A stretch of 42,061 nucleotides of DNA from Robiginitomaculum sp. (GCA_021776635.1 JAJFFN010000041.1:1-42061), one strand, 5' to 3'. Numbered from the stretch's first letter, positions 16,985-25,775 are shown. A program made the numbers and translations. The notes: generated by a model not told the origin, from the letters alone.

Positions 16985-17812
16985 TTACTTGGTTTTATAG
17001 GTATATTCTTTGGAGGGAAATTCGCGGCTTTTCACTTGCTCAGCATAGGCTTTTATGGCTTTTTCAGTTTCGCCTTTTAAATCCGCAAATTTTTTGACAA
17101 ATTTTGGTGTCCATTCAAACATGCCCAACATGTCTGGTGTCACCAATATTTGCCCGTCGCAATGTTTAGACGCGCCAATTCCTATGGTTGGTACGTGAAT
17201 AGCTTTGGTTACCTCTTCGGCTAATTTGGTGTTCACGCCTTCGACAACGATTGCAAACGCACCCGCATCGGCTGCGGCTACAGCGTTATTGAGGATTTCA
17301 GTGGCAACTTTCTGGTCGCGGCCACGGGCACGATAACCGCCCAGAACATTGACCGACTGCGGCCTTAAGCCTACATGGGCCATGACCGGAATACCACGCT
17401 CGGTCAAATAGCTGATGGTTTCGGGTGCGTAGGAACCGCTCTCGATTTTAATGGCCTGACACCCCGTTTCCATAAGGACACGCGACGCACTTTTAAAGGC
17501 CGTTTCGACACTGTCCTCATAGGAACCGAACGGTAAATCGACAACGACGAGGGCTTTTTTAGATGTCCGCATCACAGCTTGGCCGTGCATTATCATCATG
17601 TCCAATGTTACACCGACCGTGGAGCTTAGGCCGTGAACGACCATGCCGACACTATCGCCAACCAAAATTAAATCACAATGCTCATCAACAAGTGCGGCCA
17701 TTTGCGCATCGTAAGCCGTCAGGCAAACTATGGGTTCGCTTTCTCCGTTTTTAGCTTTACGCCCCGTAATTTCGGGCGCGGTTATGCGCTGTGTCATAGA
17801 TTGTGTAGACAT
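16985..17812 (-). CDS. panB: 3-methyl-2-oxobutanoate hydroxymethyltransferase
   Basis: A 275-residue TIM-barrel enzyme that transfers a hydroxymethyl group from 5,10-methylene-THF to 2-oxoisovalerate, the first committed step of pantothenate synthesis. Signature segments are LTAYDAQMAALVDE, ILVGDSVGMVVHG with the metal-binding Asp, VVVDLPFGSYE, GIPVMAHVGLRPQ, and the late VPTIGIGASKHCDGQILV. Length is normal. The C-terminal residues are more basic and extended (YAEQVKSREFPSKEYTYKTK). It is transcribed toward the YfgM-like gene. Confidence 0.96.
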   Translation of the reverse strand: MSTQSMTQRITAPEITGRKAKNGESEPIVCLTAYDAQMAALVDEHCDLILVGDSVGMVVHGLSSTVGVTLDMMIMHGQAVMRTSKKALVVVDLPFGSYEDSVETAFKSASRVLMETGCQAIKIESGSYAPETISYLTERGIPVMAHVGLRPQSVNVLGGYRARGRDQKVATEILNNAVAAADAGAFAIVVEGVNTKLAEEVTKAIHVPTIGIGASKHCDGQILVTPDMLGMFEWTPKFVKKFADLKGETEKAIKAYAEQVKSREFPSKEYTYKTK

Positions 17813-17993
17813 AAAAACTCCATAAGCTCACCCGCTATATAAGGAGACAGCAAAGCTATTGCGAGGGTTATCTGCATTTAGATGGGTTCAACTAATGTAA
17901 GTATATTCCTTAACGCTAATTTTTAAAATTAGACTCTACAAACGCTCTTAATTTTGCAAGGGTGCCATCGGTAGAAACAACGAAAGATGCTCC

Positions 17994-18929
17994 ATGAAAA
18001 CTTTGCGAACCCCCGATGACCAATTTGTAAACTTGCCGGATTATGATTTCGAGCCGAACTATATGACGCTCGAAAATGATTTGCGCATGCATTATGTTGA
18101 TTCCCAGCCACGCAGTGTTGATTCCCAGCCACGCAGTGTTGATAAAAAACCGCGGGACGGGCGTGTTGTCATTATGATGCACGGTGAGCCGAGCTGGTCA
18201 TTTCTTTACCGCCATATGATTAAAGACGTCGCGGCGGCGGGTTACCGTGTTCTTGCGCCGGACTTAATCGGGTTTGGCAAATCAGATAAACCAACGGCGA
18301 CATCGGATTACAGCTATTCACGCCATGTCGGTTGGATGAGCGAATGGTTTGCGCGGCTGGATGTGAGCGGTGCCGTGCTGTTTTGCCAAGACTGGGGTGG
18401 GCTCTTGGGCTTGCGCCTCGTTGCAAAATATCCAGAGCGGTTTGCAGGCGTCATAGCCGCCAATACGTTCTTGCCAACCGGTGAACGCGACCCCGGCGAG
18501 GCATTTAAAAAATGGCGTGAGTTCGCCAAGACCGTGCCAGAGTTTCCCGTCGGCGGCATTATTGGCGGCGCGGTGGTGAACGATTTAGGCGCAGGCGTTA
18601 AAGACGCCTATAACGCACCCTATCCGGATGAAAGCTATAAAGCCGGTGCGCGTATCTTCCCGGCGCTGGTCCCGACCAGCCCCGACATGGACGGTGCGGC
18701 GGATAATGTAAAAGCGTGGAAAGTGCTATCCAAATGGGATAAGCCCTTCCTGACCAGTTTCTCCGACCAAGACCCCATAACCAAAGGCGCCGACAAAGTT
18801 TTCCAAAAACGTATCCCGGGTTGCCAAGGCCAACCACACCAAATCCTAAAAGGCGGCGGCCATTTCCTACAAGAAGATGTGCACGCAGAACTGTCAGAAA
18901 TTATCATAAAGTTCTGCGAAAGCTTGTAG
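17994..18929 (+). CDS. Haloalkane dehalogenase, subfamily HLD-I (DhlA-like)
   Basis: A 311-residue alpha/beta hydrolase. N-terminal LRTPDDQFVNLPDYDFEPNY is typical of the DhlA branch. HGEPSWSFLYR (63-73) is the oxyanion region, FCQDWGGLLGL carries the nucleophile D133 with halide-binding W134, and D260 and H290 complete the triad at almost the spacing of DhlA (124/260/289). W174 in the cap is a candidate second halide-binding Trp. The enzyme should hydrolyse a carbon-halogen bond to give alcohol and halide; the natural substrate is unknown. A 21-bp perfect tandem duplication (18096-18137) inserts VDSQPRS twice between beta strands 1 and 2, which is unusual for the family. It stands alone. Confidence 0.88.
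   Translation: MKTLRTPDDQFVNLPDYDFEPNYMTLENDLRMHYVDSQPRSVDSQPRSVDKKPRDGRVVIMMHGEPSWSFLYRHMIKDVAAAGYRVLAPDLIGFGKSDKPTATSDYSYSRHVGWMSEWFARLDVSGAVLFCQDWGGLLGLRLVAKYPERFAGVIAANTFLPTGERDPGEAFKKWREFAKTVPEFPVGGIIGGAVVNDLGAGVKDAYNAPYPDESYKAGARIFPALVPTSPDMDGAADNVKAWKVLSKWDKPFLTSFSDQDPITKGADKVFQKRIPGCQGQPHQILKGGGHFLQEDVHAELSEIIIKFCESL
18096..18137 (+). repeat. Perfect 21-bp tandem duplication in the dehalogenase gene
   Basis: Copies at 18096-18116 and 18117-18137 are identical (gttgattcccagccacgcag plus t), followed by a degenerate third start gttgat. It is in frame and adds seven residues. Confidence 0.9.
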
Positions 18930-19009
18930 GGGTGGAGAGATTGCTTGCGTTTACTTTTTTAATTCGTTGGCTTCTCCCCATTAGCGGACATAAAAAGATA
19001 AAACCGTGA

Positions 19010-19483
19010 TTATTGAAAATTACATAAATCTTTCGATGCACCCATGGCTATGGCTTTATCTATATCCTCTCCACCAACCCAGCCCCATGATTCTTCCAGC
19101 AATATATATCCCCGTAGACAGTAAGCCATAGCATTGCCTGTCGAATCAAGTTCAATAGATTTATCAACGTTTTCAAATGCTTGATATATAAATTCGTCAA
19201 TTTTGTTATAATTAGGTTTTTTTCTATTAGTTTCATCATCATAAAGATAGGTATATGCCCTTGCGCGATTAAAATATGATTGCGCTCTTCTTGACTTTGT
19301 AAGTGACCCAGACCTTAAGCAAGCAGTAAGTTTTTTAATTGCCTTTTTATACTTTTTAGCATCGATATATTCGTCACCATTAATACATGACTGCGGGGTT
19401 TGTGTTTGGGCGTTTGCGGATAAACCAATAAAAGTATTTGTTGCCATGATAACAATTAAGAGGGCGATAAATTTAATTTTCAT
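19010..19483 (-). CDS. Secreted protein of unknown function, TPR-like, paralogue of the next gene
   Basis: A 157-residue protein with a signal peptide (LLIVIMATNTFIGLSANA, ending about residue 25). The mature part has TPR-like helices (YIDAKKYKKAIKKLTACLRS and SYFNRARAYTYLYDD). It is clearly homologous to the neighbour at 19526: shared features are PQSC, a Cys in CLRSxSL, the FNRA/YNRA helix, VDKSIEL, AYCLRGxxxL and LGM/IAMGAxKxLC. Four Cys positions are common to both, suggesting disulfides in the periplasm. An AAAGGAA ribosome-binding site precedes the ATG at 19483. No named family was recognised and no catalytic motif is visible. Confidence 0.7.
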   Translation of the reverse strand: MKIKFIALLIVIMATNTFIGLSANAQTQTPQSCINGDEYIDAKKYKKAIKKLTACLRSGSLTKSRRAQSYFNRARAYTYLYDDETNRKKPNYNKIDEFIYQAFENVDKSIELDSTGNAMAYCLRGYILLEESWGWVGGEDIDKAIAMGASKDLCNFQ

Positions 19484-19525
19484 TGCGTTTTCCTTTCGAC
19501 TTCATAATCAAAAAAGTATTTTACC

Positions 19526-20017
19526 TCACCAACCAGAGCTATAATTACTATAATCACATAAATTTTTTGGGGCGCCCATGGCTAGACCTTTGTCTAATTC
19601 ATCATAACCATATGCCCCCATAGTATAATCCAACATCATCCACCCCCTTAGGCAGTACGCTTTCGGGATGCCTGTCGGATTTAACTCTATGGATTTATCT
19701 ATGTCTGCCTGAGCTTTCGTAAAGTGTTTGTTTATTTTATCAAATTTATCTTTGTGTTCATCCATTTTCACTTCATAAAGAAAGAAATGTGACGCCGCGC
19801 GATTGTAAAGTGCGGAAGCCCTGCTTTCACGCGAGAGTGAACTCGACCGTAAACATGAATTGAATTTTTTAATTGATTTTTGAAATTCGCCAGATTCCAA
19901 ATGTATTTCACCATCACGACAAGATTGTGGATTTTTAGCATGAGCTGAAAAAGATAGCCCCATCAGAGTAATTGTCACTAAGGCTGCAAAGAAGATGCTT
20001 TCAAATTGAGTTTTCAT
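19526..20017 (-). CDS. Secreted protein of unknown function, TPR-like, tandem paralogue
   Basis: A 163-residue protein from the ATG at 20017, chosen because it gives a signal peptide (FFAALVTITLMGLSFSAHA); the frame is open to 20074 without a signal-like start. It shares the four Cys pattern and overall layout with the product of 19010-19483, which lies 42 bp downstream on the same strand, so the pair arose by tandem duplication and has diverged considerably. The helices SGEFQKSIKKFNSCLRSSSL and ALYNRAASHFFLYEVKMDE are TPR-like. It differs at the C-terminus (DYSNYSSGW). Function unknown. Confidence 0.7.
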   Translation of the reverse strand: MKTQFESIFFAALVTITLMGLSFSAHAKNPQSCRDGEIHLESGEFQKSIKKFNSCLRSSSLSRESRASALYNRAASHFFLYEVKMDEHKDKFDKINKHFTKAQADIDKSIELNPTGIPKAYCLRGWMMLDYTMGAYGYDELDKGLAMGAPKNLCDYSNYSSGW

Positions 20018-20340
20018 TGTGTACGCTTTAGGCTGAACAAATAAGAAGCTACGATTAACCGATTTACTAGGCAATCATCATACCACAAAAAGAGCTAATT
20101 TACAAGTGCACCTCAAAAAACCGGCTTAAATATACTTTTACCGTAAGCTCTTCGTGTTGCGCCAAACTTGAAATTCACCAAAAAATATGCTACAGTTCAT
20201 CTGTTGCCGACTTGTGGAAAGGCAATAATGGTGCCCAGCTTCCAAGCCGGCAAATATAATTATGGGGTCATGGATGCAAGGAAATTTGCAGTTTCAAAAT
20301 GCAAAACTAGATTTGTACAAATGATATAAGAGGTGTTCTA
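20018..20340. other. 323-bp intergenic stretch
   Basis: Divergent spacer between the secreted TPR-like gene and the Sel1 gene. TTGAAA at 20168-20173 and TACAGT at 20191-20196, 17 bp apart, make a plausible rightward promoter, which would give a leader of about 140 nt. AAGAGCT (20090-20096) and AGCTCTT (20146-20152) are a 7-bp inverted repeat of unclear meaning. AGAGG at 20330-20334 is the ribosome-binding site of the Sel1 gene. No small gene or RNA was recognised. Confidence 0.4.
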
Positions 20341-20799
20341 ATGACTAGATGGATTTTAATTTTCTACACTACCATTGCAAGTTTTTATGTCCCATTGGCA
20401 GCTAATGCGCAGAATACAAATAAAGAAACTTCTCAAAATATACTTACATTAGCGAATGCTGGTGATGCAGCCGCCCAATACAATCTTGGTCTTATATATG
20501 CCAACGGCATTGGTGTTCAAGAAAATGATGTTGAGGCCGTTAGATGGTTCCGACTTGCCGCAGAACAAGGCAACATTAGATCACAAGTTAACCTTGCTAA
20601 TATGTATGCCCAAGGTGATGGCGTCACACAAAATTTTATAACGGCTTATATATGGGTTTCTTTATCAGCCGCGCAGGGCGATCAAGGAGCTAAATCAGGC
20701 AAGGCTATAATCGCAAGTATGATGACAAAAGAACAAATTACTGAGGCCGAACAACTTGCAACCACCTGTCTAGCAAACAATTATAAGAATTGCGATTGA
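20341..20799 (+). CDS. Secreted Sel1-repeat protein
   Basis: A 152-residue protein with a signal peptide (MTRWILIFYTTIASFYVPLA, cleavage after ANA). Two clear Sel1-like repeats follow: AAQYNLGLIYANGIGV...AVRWFRLAAEQGN and SQVNLANMYAQGDGV...AYIWVSLSAAQGD. These repeats form superhelical protein-binding surfaces. The C-terminal about 35 residues contain the IASMMTKEQITEAEQLA helix and two Cys. Exported, probably periplasmic; no partner is suggested by the neighbours. Confidence 0.85.
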   Translation: MTRWILIFYTTIASFYVPLAANAQNTNKETSQNILTLANAGDAAAQYNLGLIYANGIGVQENDVEAVRWFRLAAEQGNIRSQVNLANMYAQGDGVTQNFITAYIWVSLSAAQGDQGAKSGKAIIASMMTKEQITEAEQLATTCLANNYKNCD

Positions 20800-20917
20800 C
20801 CGACTACCCAATCAAGCGCGCTTTGGTCCCTAAACAGTCATTACTAGTGTCATATTTTGGGTGAGTTAAGCAACAAGTCTAATGTCTGCTTCTGCCGCCA
20901 AAGCTGACATCAGCCTT

Positions 20918-22702
20918 CTATAAATCCGCCAATCTATCCTCGGGATACGCAAAAACGGGTGCGCTGGCGTATTTGATTTGTTCTAGGTGGGATGGGGCTT
21001 TGGCTAGGTATTTTAGGCTATGATGCCAAACCAGTTTTTGCATGGCGTCTGCTTGTGGGTCGCCTGTCTTAATGCCGGACAGCACACTTTTTATGAGGAA
21101 TGCACCGGCAATGACATCGCCGCAAAGCTCGAGATAAGGTACGGCGGCCGCGCCGCTGTCTTGGTCACTCATAGCTAATATCATGTCGGTTGCAGATTTC
21201 AGTGCGGCAATGCCTGCGGTTAAATGCCGTTGGTTACAGCCTAAATCTAACCCGTCTTTTTTGTGTATATCATTCACATTGGCCATAATATCGTCCAGAT
21301 CAGCAATCAGCAAAGCCATAGCTTCCCCGCCGTCGCGGCGTACTTTGCGCCCAACCAAATCAAGCGCTTGAATGCCGTTCGTGCCTTCGTAAATCGGGGC
21401 AATGCGGGCATCACGGTAATGTTGGGCTGCGCCGGTTTCTTCGATAAAGCCAGCACCGCCGTGAATTTGAATGCCTGTGCTGGCCACGGTCACACCCATG
21501 TCAGAGCCGTAAGCTTTGGCAATGGGCGTTAATAAGGCTTGGCGAGCATGGGCGGCCTTGCGCACATCGGAGTTATCGGAAGAAACTGCCATATCGCTGG
21601 CGAAGGCGCATGCCATATTGATGGCGCGCGCACCCATAATGCCGGATTTCATGTCCATGAGCATGCGCCGTACATCGGCGTGTCCAATGATGGGTGTGCC
21701 ATCGGGGGCGCCTGCAACGCTTCCTTGAACCCGCTCATTCGCATAATCCAAAGCTTGTTGATAAGCCCGTTCGCCAATGCCGACACCTTGGACGCCGACA
21801 AATAATCGGGCTTCGTTCATCATGGTGAACATGCAAGCCAGACCGCGGTTTTCAGGCCCGACGAGCCAGCCGGTGGCTTTGTCAAATTCCATGACACATG
21901 TGGGGCTGGCGTGTATACCTAATTTGTGTTCCAGCCCGATGGCCGTAATGCCGTTGCGCGTGCTGGGATTTCCGTCCACGTCCACAATGAACTTAGGGGC
22001 AATGAACAGCGATATTCCCCGTGAACCTGCGGGAGCGTCCGGCAATCGCGCCAACACCAAATGGATAATATTTTCGGTGCAATCATGGTCGCCCCATGTG
22101 ATAAATATTTTTTGCCCCGATAGCGCATAACTGCCGTCGCCGTTTGGTACGGTTTTGGTGCGCAGCGCGCCCAAGTCGGACCCGGCTTGCGGCTCGGTTA
22201 AATTCATACCGCCCGTCCATTCACCCGTCACCATTTTCGGCAAATATGTCGCTCTTATTTCTTCGGACGCATGGGCAATAATGGCGTTCATGGCACTTGC
22301 CGTCAGCATTGGACACAGACCAAATGACATATTGGCCGCATAGAGCATTTCGTTGACCGCGACGCTTATGGTTTGCGGTAAGCCCATGCCTCCCAAATGT
22401 AGGCTCCCAATAGTTTCCGGCGCAGATAATCCCTGCCACCCGGCTTGCGTGTAGGCTTTATAGGCTTCTTTGAAACCCGGTGCGGTGGTGACTTTTCCGT
22501 CCTTAAGCACGGCACCGTTTTCATCACCTGACTTGTTAAGCGGTGCCAAAACATCAGAAGCAAATGTACTGCCACCGCTCAGAATATCCGTCACCAAATC
22601 CTGGCTTAAATCGCAGTGGGCAGGACATTTTCGCAAAGCCTCGAAATCTATAGAATGGCGTAATAGATAATTTATTGAATTTAAGGGCGGGGAAAATGTC
22701 AT
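20918..22702 (-). CDS. Acyl-CoA dehydrogenase (DmdC-like long form)
   Basis: A 594-residue flavoenzyme, longer than the ordinary about 380-residue acyl-CoA dehydrogenase because of an extra C-terminal domain, as in the DmdC/FadE5-like group. Segments seen: an N-terminal extension, the FAD-binding MNLTEPQAGSDLGALRTKT and GQKIFITWGDHD, IHGGAGFIEETGAAQHYRDA, and IYEGTNGIQALDLVGRK, where the Glu of YEGT is the expected catalytic base. It should oxidise an acyl-CoA to the 2-enoyl-CoA, in fatty-acid or methylmercaptopropionyl-CoA breakdown; the two cannot be distinguished here. It is divergent from the cytochrome c gene at 22894. Confidence 0.9.
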   Translation of the reverse strand: MTFSPPLNSINYLLRHSIDFEALRKCPAHCDLSQDLVTDILSGGSTFASDVLAPLNKSGDENGAVLKDGKVTTAPGFKEAYKAYTQAGWQGLSAPETIGSLHLGGMGLPQTISVAVNEMLYAANMSFGLCPMLTASAMNAIIAHASEEIRATYLPKMVTGEWTGGMNLTEPQAGSDLGALRTKTVPNGDGSYALSGQKIFITWGDHDCTENIIHLVLARLPDAPAGSRGISLFIAPKFIVDVDGNPSTRNGITAIGLEHKLGIHASPTCVMEFDKATGWLVGPENRGLACMFTMMNEARLFVGVQGVGIGERAYQQALDYANERVQGSVAGAPDGTPIIGHADVRRMLMDMKSGIMGARAINMACAFASDMAVSSDNSDVRKAAHARQALLTPIAKAYGSDMGVTVASTGIQIHGGAGFIEETGAAQHYRDARIAPIYEGTNGIQALDLVGRKVRRDGGEAMALLIADLDDIMANVNDIHKKDGLDLGCNQRHLTAGIAALKSATDMILAMSDQDSGAAAVPYLELCGDVIAGAFLIKSVLSGIKTGDPQADAMQKLVWHHSLKYLAKAPSHLEQIKYASAPVFAYPEDRLADL

Positions 22703-22893
22703 AGAAAATCTCGTGCGTTTTCTTGTTTATGCATGAGATATAATCACCAAGCAACGGTTGAACATTTTTTTTACGTAAATTTTTATATGAATGTGTAACT
22801 ATACATTTTGTCACACCAATTTTGCTTTGCGCATATGAAAGTTTCCGTGCATAAAGCGCACAAATAACTTATTTATCAATAGAGGAGACATCC

Positions 22894-23412
22894 ATGCCTA
22901 AACTCACACATATAGCCCTAATAACCAGCCTTATGCTGAGTGCGGCTGTTCTAAATGCTTGCTCAAAGGACGCACCAGCACCAACGAATAAAGAAACGCC
23001 AACCCCCACTAAATCAGCCCCCACTAAAGAAGTTGAAAAGGGCGTCACACCACAAAAGGTAGAAGTAAAAGCTGAAACGCCTACAGCGCCAATAGAAATA
23101 ACACCAGAAGTGGCCGGCAAGAAAGTGTTTAAGCGCTGTAAGGCTTGTCATACAATTGATGAGGGCGGAAAAAACAGGGTTGGACCCAATCTGTATGGTG
23201 TGTTTGGTCGTAAATCCGGTGCCGCCGAAGGCTTTGCATATTCCAAAGCAATGGTGGGTGCAGATATCACGTGGACCGAAGAAACCATGTCTGCTTACCT
23301 AGCCAAGCCCAAAGCCTATATTCCCAAAAATAAAATGTCTTTTATTGGCCTTAAAAAAGAAACTGACCGGGACAATTTAATCGCTTATTTGCGGGCAAAT
23401 ACAGGCGGCTAA
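22894..23412 (+). CDS. Class I cytochrome c, lipoprotein-anchored
   Basis: A 172-residue protein. The signal peptide ends in a lipobox-like LNAC (Cys 23), so the protein is probably anchored in the membrane on the periplasmic side. A Pro/Thr/Lys linker follows (about residues 24-70) with an imperfect 15-bp tandem duplication ([10 protein letters not shown]). The C-terminal about 100 residues form one cytochrome c domain: CKACH is the heme site, [13 protein letters not shown] a typical turn, and Met in KNKMSF the likely sixth ligand. It resembles the c550/c552-type electron carriers between the bc1 complex and oxidases. An AGAGGAGA ribosome-binding site precedes the ATG and a strong terminator follows. 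Confidence 0.9.
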   Translation: MPKLTHIALITSLMLSAAVLNACSKDAPAPTNKETPTPTKSAPTKEVEKGVTPQKVEVKAETPTAPIEITPEVAGKKVFKRCKACHTIDEGGKNRVGPNLYGVFGRKSGAAEGFAYSKAMVGADITWTEETMSAYLAKPKAYIPKNKMSFIGLKKETDRDNLIAYLRANTGG

Positions 23413-23436
23413 ATATACGACATTTTTAAAACAAAG

Positions 23437-23458
23437 AACGGAGCCTGCTCCGTTTTTT
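23437..23458 (+). terminator. Rho-independent terminator after the cytochrome c gene
   Basis: AACGGAG (23437-23443), loop CCTG, CTCCGTT (23448-23454), with a run of six T at 23453-23458. It is 24 bp past the cytochrome stop codon. Confidence 0.9.
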
Positions 23459-23593
23459 ATTGCCTTTATGACATGCTTGTGGTGTATGTGCCGTACAACT
23501 GTATGATGTAGTTTTTTTTGCAAATTGTCATTCACGTGTAATAAACCGCAATCATGAGGGCGGTTAGATGTGGTCTAGGGAAGAGAAAATCTG

Positions 23594-25111
23594 ATGAATA
23601 AACCTAAAAGTGATATTAAAGCGAACACCGCTCAGTATGAAATGCAGGCCTTGATTAAGCCAACAGGGTTTCGCGAATATGATGCGCGTTGGTGGTTTGG
23701 CAACCCCGAAAGCGATAAGCCGTCCGAAATAAACCTTTACGGCGTTCAAACATTGGGCGCATCCCTTGGGACGCTCATCCACGAACTTGGTATTGAACCT
23801 AAAATAGTTGTTGGGCACGATTACCGCTCATATTCCCTATCAATTAAACAAGCTCTTATTGTTGGCTTAATGAGTTCAGGTATCGAAGTTTCGGACATTG
23901 GACTTGCCTTATCTCCCACCGCCTATTTTGCGCAATTCGCGTTGGATGTGCCGTGTGTAGCCATGGTCACGGCGAGCCACAATACCAATGGCTGGACGGG
24001 CGTGAAAATGGGGGTTGAAAAACCGCTGACATTCGGCCCCAAAGAGATGCGCCGTCTCAAAGAAATTGCGCTGTCTGGTAAGGCTATTTCCCGCAGCGGT
24101 GGCGGCTATAAATTTATCGATGATGTGGCTGCTCTTTATATGCGCGACCTTGCCAAAGATATTAAAATCAAACGCAAGCTTAAGGTTGTTGCAGCGTGCG
24201 GAAATGGCACGGCTGGCTTTTTTGCGCCCCATGTATTGGATAAAATTGGCGTCGAGGTTATTCCGGTGCAGTGCGACCTCGACCACAGTTTTCCGAACTA
24301 TAATCCAAACCCAGAAGACATGAAAATGTTGCACGCTATGCGCGGCGCAGTAGAGAGCTACGGCGCAGATTTGGCCGTGGGTTTTGACGGCGACGGCGAC
24401 CGTTGCGGCGTGGTTGATAATGAGGGCGAAGAAATTTTCGCCGATAAAGTCGGCGTCATGCTGGCGCGCGATCTCTCGGCGGAATTTGAAAACGCACAAT
24501 TTGTAGCGGACGTAAAATCTACGGGTCTTTATGCCACTGACCCCGTGCTCATCGCCAACGGTGCCAAGACCGATTATTGGAAAACGGGACACTCATACAT
24601 CAAACGCCGCTCCAAAGAAATTGGTGCCTTGGTCGGGTTTGAAAAATCCGGACATTATTTCTTTAATGCCCCCATCGGGCGTGGATATGATGACGGTATC
24701 CTCTCCGCTATAGCCATCTTGCAAATGCTCGACCGTAACCCAGATAAATCAATGGCCGATTTGCGCCGCGCCCTGCCCAAAACTTGGGGTAGCCCTACGA
24801 TGAGCCCCTATTGTGATGATGAAACCAAGTACGGTGTGGTCGATAAAGTCATCGCCGAATACCAAGAGGCACATAAGAACGGCGACAAATTACTCGGGCA
24901 AAAAATACGCGATATCAACACCGTCAACGGGGTGCGCATCACATTGGAAGACGGAACATGGGGCCTCGTTCGCGCCAGTTCAAATACCCCTAATTTAGTG
25001 GTCGTAGTCGAAAGCCCAACTAGTGAGGCCAACAAAACCAACATGTTCCGCGAAATAGAAGCCAGGCTAGCCAAATACGAAGAAATCGGGGACTACGACC
25101 AAAAGATATAG
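23594..25111 (+). CDS. Phosphomannomutase/phosphoglucomutase
   Basis: A 505-residue alpha-D-phosphohexomutase. The phosphoserine loop is TASHNTNGWTGVKMG (S128 the expected phospho-acceptor), the metal loop is GFDGDGDRCGVVD, the sugar-binding loop is GFEKSGHYFF, and the late VRASSNTPNLVV stands for the usual phosphate-binding RxSxTEP, with Asn-Thr-Pro in place of Thr-Glu-Pro. N-terminal FREYDARWWFGN replaces the common FREYDIRG. It should interconvert glucose-6-P and glucose-1-P, and/or mannose-6-P and mannose-1-P. With galU, ugd and the decarboxylase nearby, the glucose activity fits a UDP-sugar pathway. It is distinct from GlmM at 28666. Confidence 0.9.
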   Translation: MNKPKSDIKANTAQYEMQALIKPTGFREYDARWWFGNPESDKPSEINLYGVQTLGASLGTLIHELGIEPKIVVGHDYRSYSLSIKQALIVGLMSSGIEVSDIGLALSPTAYFAQFALDVPCVAMVTASHNTNGWTGVKMGVEKPLTFGPKEMRRLKEIALSGKAISRSGGGYKFIDDVAALYMRDLAKDIKIKRKLKVVAACGNGTAGFFAPHVLDKIGVEVIPVQCDLDHSFPNYNPNPEDMKMLHAMRGAVESYGADLAVGFDGDGDRCGVVDNEGEEIFADKVGVMLARDLSAEFENAQFVADVKSTGLYATDPVLIANGAKTDYWKTGHSYIKRRSKEIGALVGFEKSGHYFFNAPIGRGYDDGILSAIAILQMLDRNPDKSMADLRRALPKTWGSPTMSPYCDDETKYGVVDKVIAEYQEAHKNGDKLLGQKIRDINTVNGVRITLEDGTWGLVRASSNTPNLVVVVESPTSEANKTNMFREIEARLAKYEEIGDYDQKI

Positions 25112-25128
25112 GTTATAAGATTTAGGCT

Positions 25129-25485
25129 TTAGGACTTAGACAATAGGCGTGTAAGTATTTTCGTGTAATGGTCTTGACCGCCATAAAAAACGGCCAATAT
25201 GCGAACCAGTCTTTCGTCTTCAAGAATATCAAACCAATAGAGTGCGCGCCCTATTGTGATATGTCGCAATTTTTGCGTACCATCATCATGCAATGTAACT
25301 CTAAAAGGGTGCGTGGCGAGTTTATTTGTAGCCTTGCGAATCGATTGAGTTTTAATTCCCGCCTGATTTAAGGAAGTTTCAATATCTTCATCAAAACTTA
25401 GATAACTCTCATTTAAAAAATCAAAGATGAGCTCAAAATCAAGTTCTGCATCTTCTGAAAAAATAATCTTAAATTTTCTAGTCAC
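25129..25485 (-). CDS. RelE/ParE-superfamily toxin of a type II toxin-antitoxin pair
   Basis: A 118-residue protein with the ParE-like layout: FKIIFSEDAELDFELIFDFL, then a helical middle, RKATNKLATHPFRVTL, and the late LRHITIGRALYWFDILEDE and VRILAVFYGGQDH strands. The Arg-containing VRILAVFYGGQDH segment is characteristic. ParE relatives poison DNA gyrase, whereas RelE relatives cut mRNA; the sequence is closer to ParE, but the target is not proved. It overlaps the antitoxin gene by 4 bp, as expected for a coupled pair. The pair is inserted in a nucleotide-sugar block. Confidence 0.85.
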   Translation of the reverse strand: MTRKFKIIFSEDAELDFELIFDFLNESYLSFDEDIETSLNQAGIKTQSIRKATNKLATHPFRVTLHDDGTQKLRHITIGRALYWFDILEDERLVRILAVFYGGQDHYTKILTRLLSKS

Positions 25486-25751
25486 GATACTTTATTTTTG
25501 TCTTTCTGTGCCGCCATTTTTTTAATACGCTTTCCCATGTCCGCGCTAGAAACAAAATTGCCAGCTTGCCGCTCACGTAGTAAAATCTGCAAAGCTTCCG
25601 TCTCTAAATTCTTCGCTTCCGTTTTATCGCGCAAAAGGTCTAATCCTTGCTGAACCACAGAACTCATACTAGAAAACCGCCCTTCACGCACAAGTCCACG
25701 GGCAAAGTCGGCCTGTTGGTCCGTGAGTGATATAGATGTTTTAACAGTCAT
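25482..25751 (-). CDS. ParD-like antitoxin
   Basis: An 89-residue protein from the ATG at 25751, chosen because MTVKTSISLTDQQADFARGL is the usual ParD N-terminus; the frame is open to a GTG at 25793. The N-terminal half is a ribbon-helix-helix DNA-binding domain with the SSMSSVVQQGLDLL helix. The C-terminal half is charged and probably wraps the toxin. It should neutralise the toxin at 25129 and repress their common promoter. The upstream ATATAC (25753-25758) and GTATAT (25770-25775) form an inverted repeat that could be the operator. Confidence 0.85.
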   Translation of the reverse strand: MTVKTSISLTDQQADFARGLVREGRFSSMSSVVQQGLDLLRDKTEAKNLETEALQILLRERQAGNFVSSADMGKRIKKMAAQKDKNKVS

Positions 25752-25752
25752 A

Positions 25753-25775
25753 ATATACTCCATATATTGGTATAT
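25753..25775. promoter_or_regulatory. Possible autoregulatory operator of the toxin-antitoxin pair
   Basis: ATATAC and GTATAT arms flank CCATATATTGG immediately upstream of the antitoxin ATG (25751). The position is where ParD-type repressors bind. Only the arm match is seen. Confidence 0.4.

Noticed and set aside
17813..17993. Riboswitch upstream of panB
   Set aside because: No known aptamer pattern or convincing stem structure was seen.
23909..24592. Long reverse open frame (227 codons) inside the phosphohexomutase gene
   Set aside because: It is antisense to a well-supported gene, has no domain signature, and reads as a codon-bias shadow.
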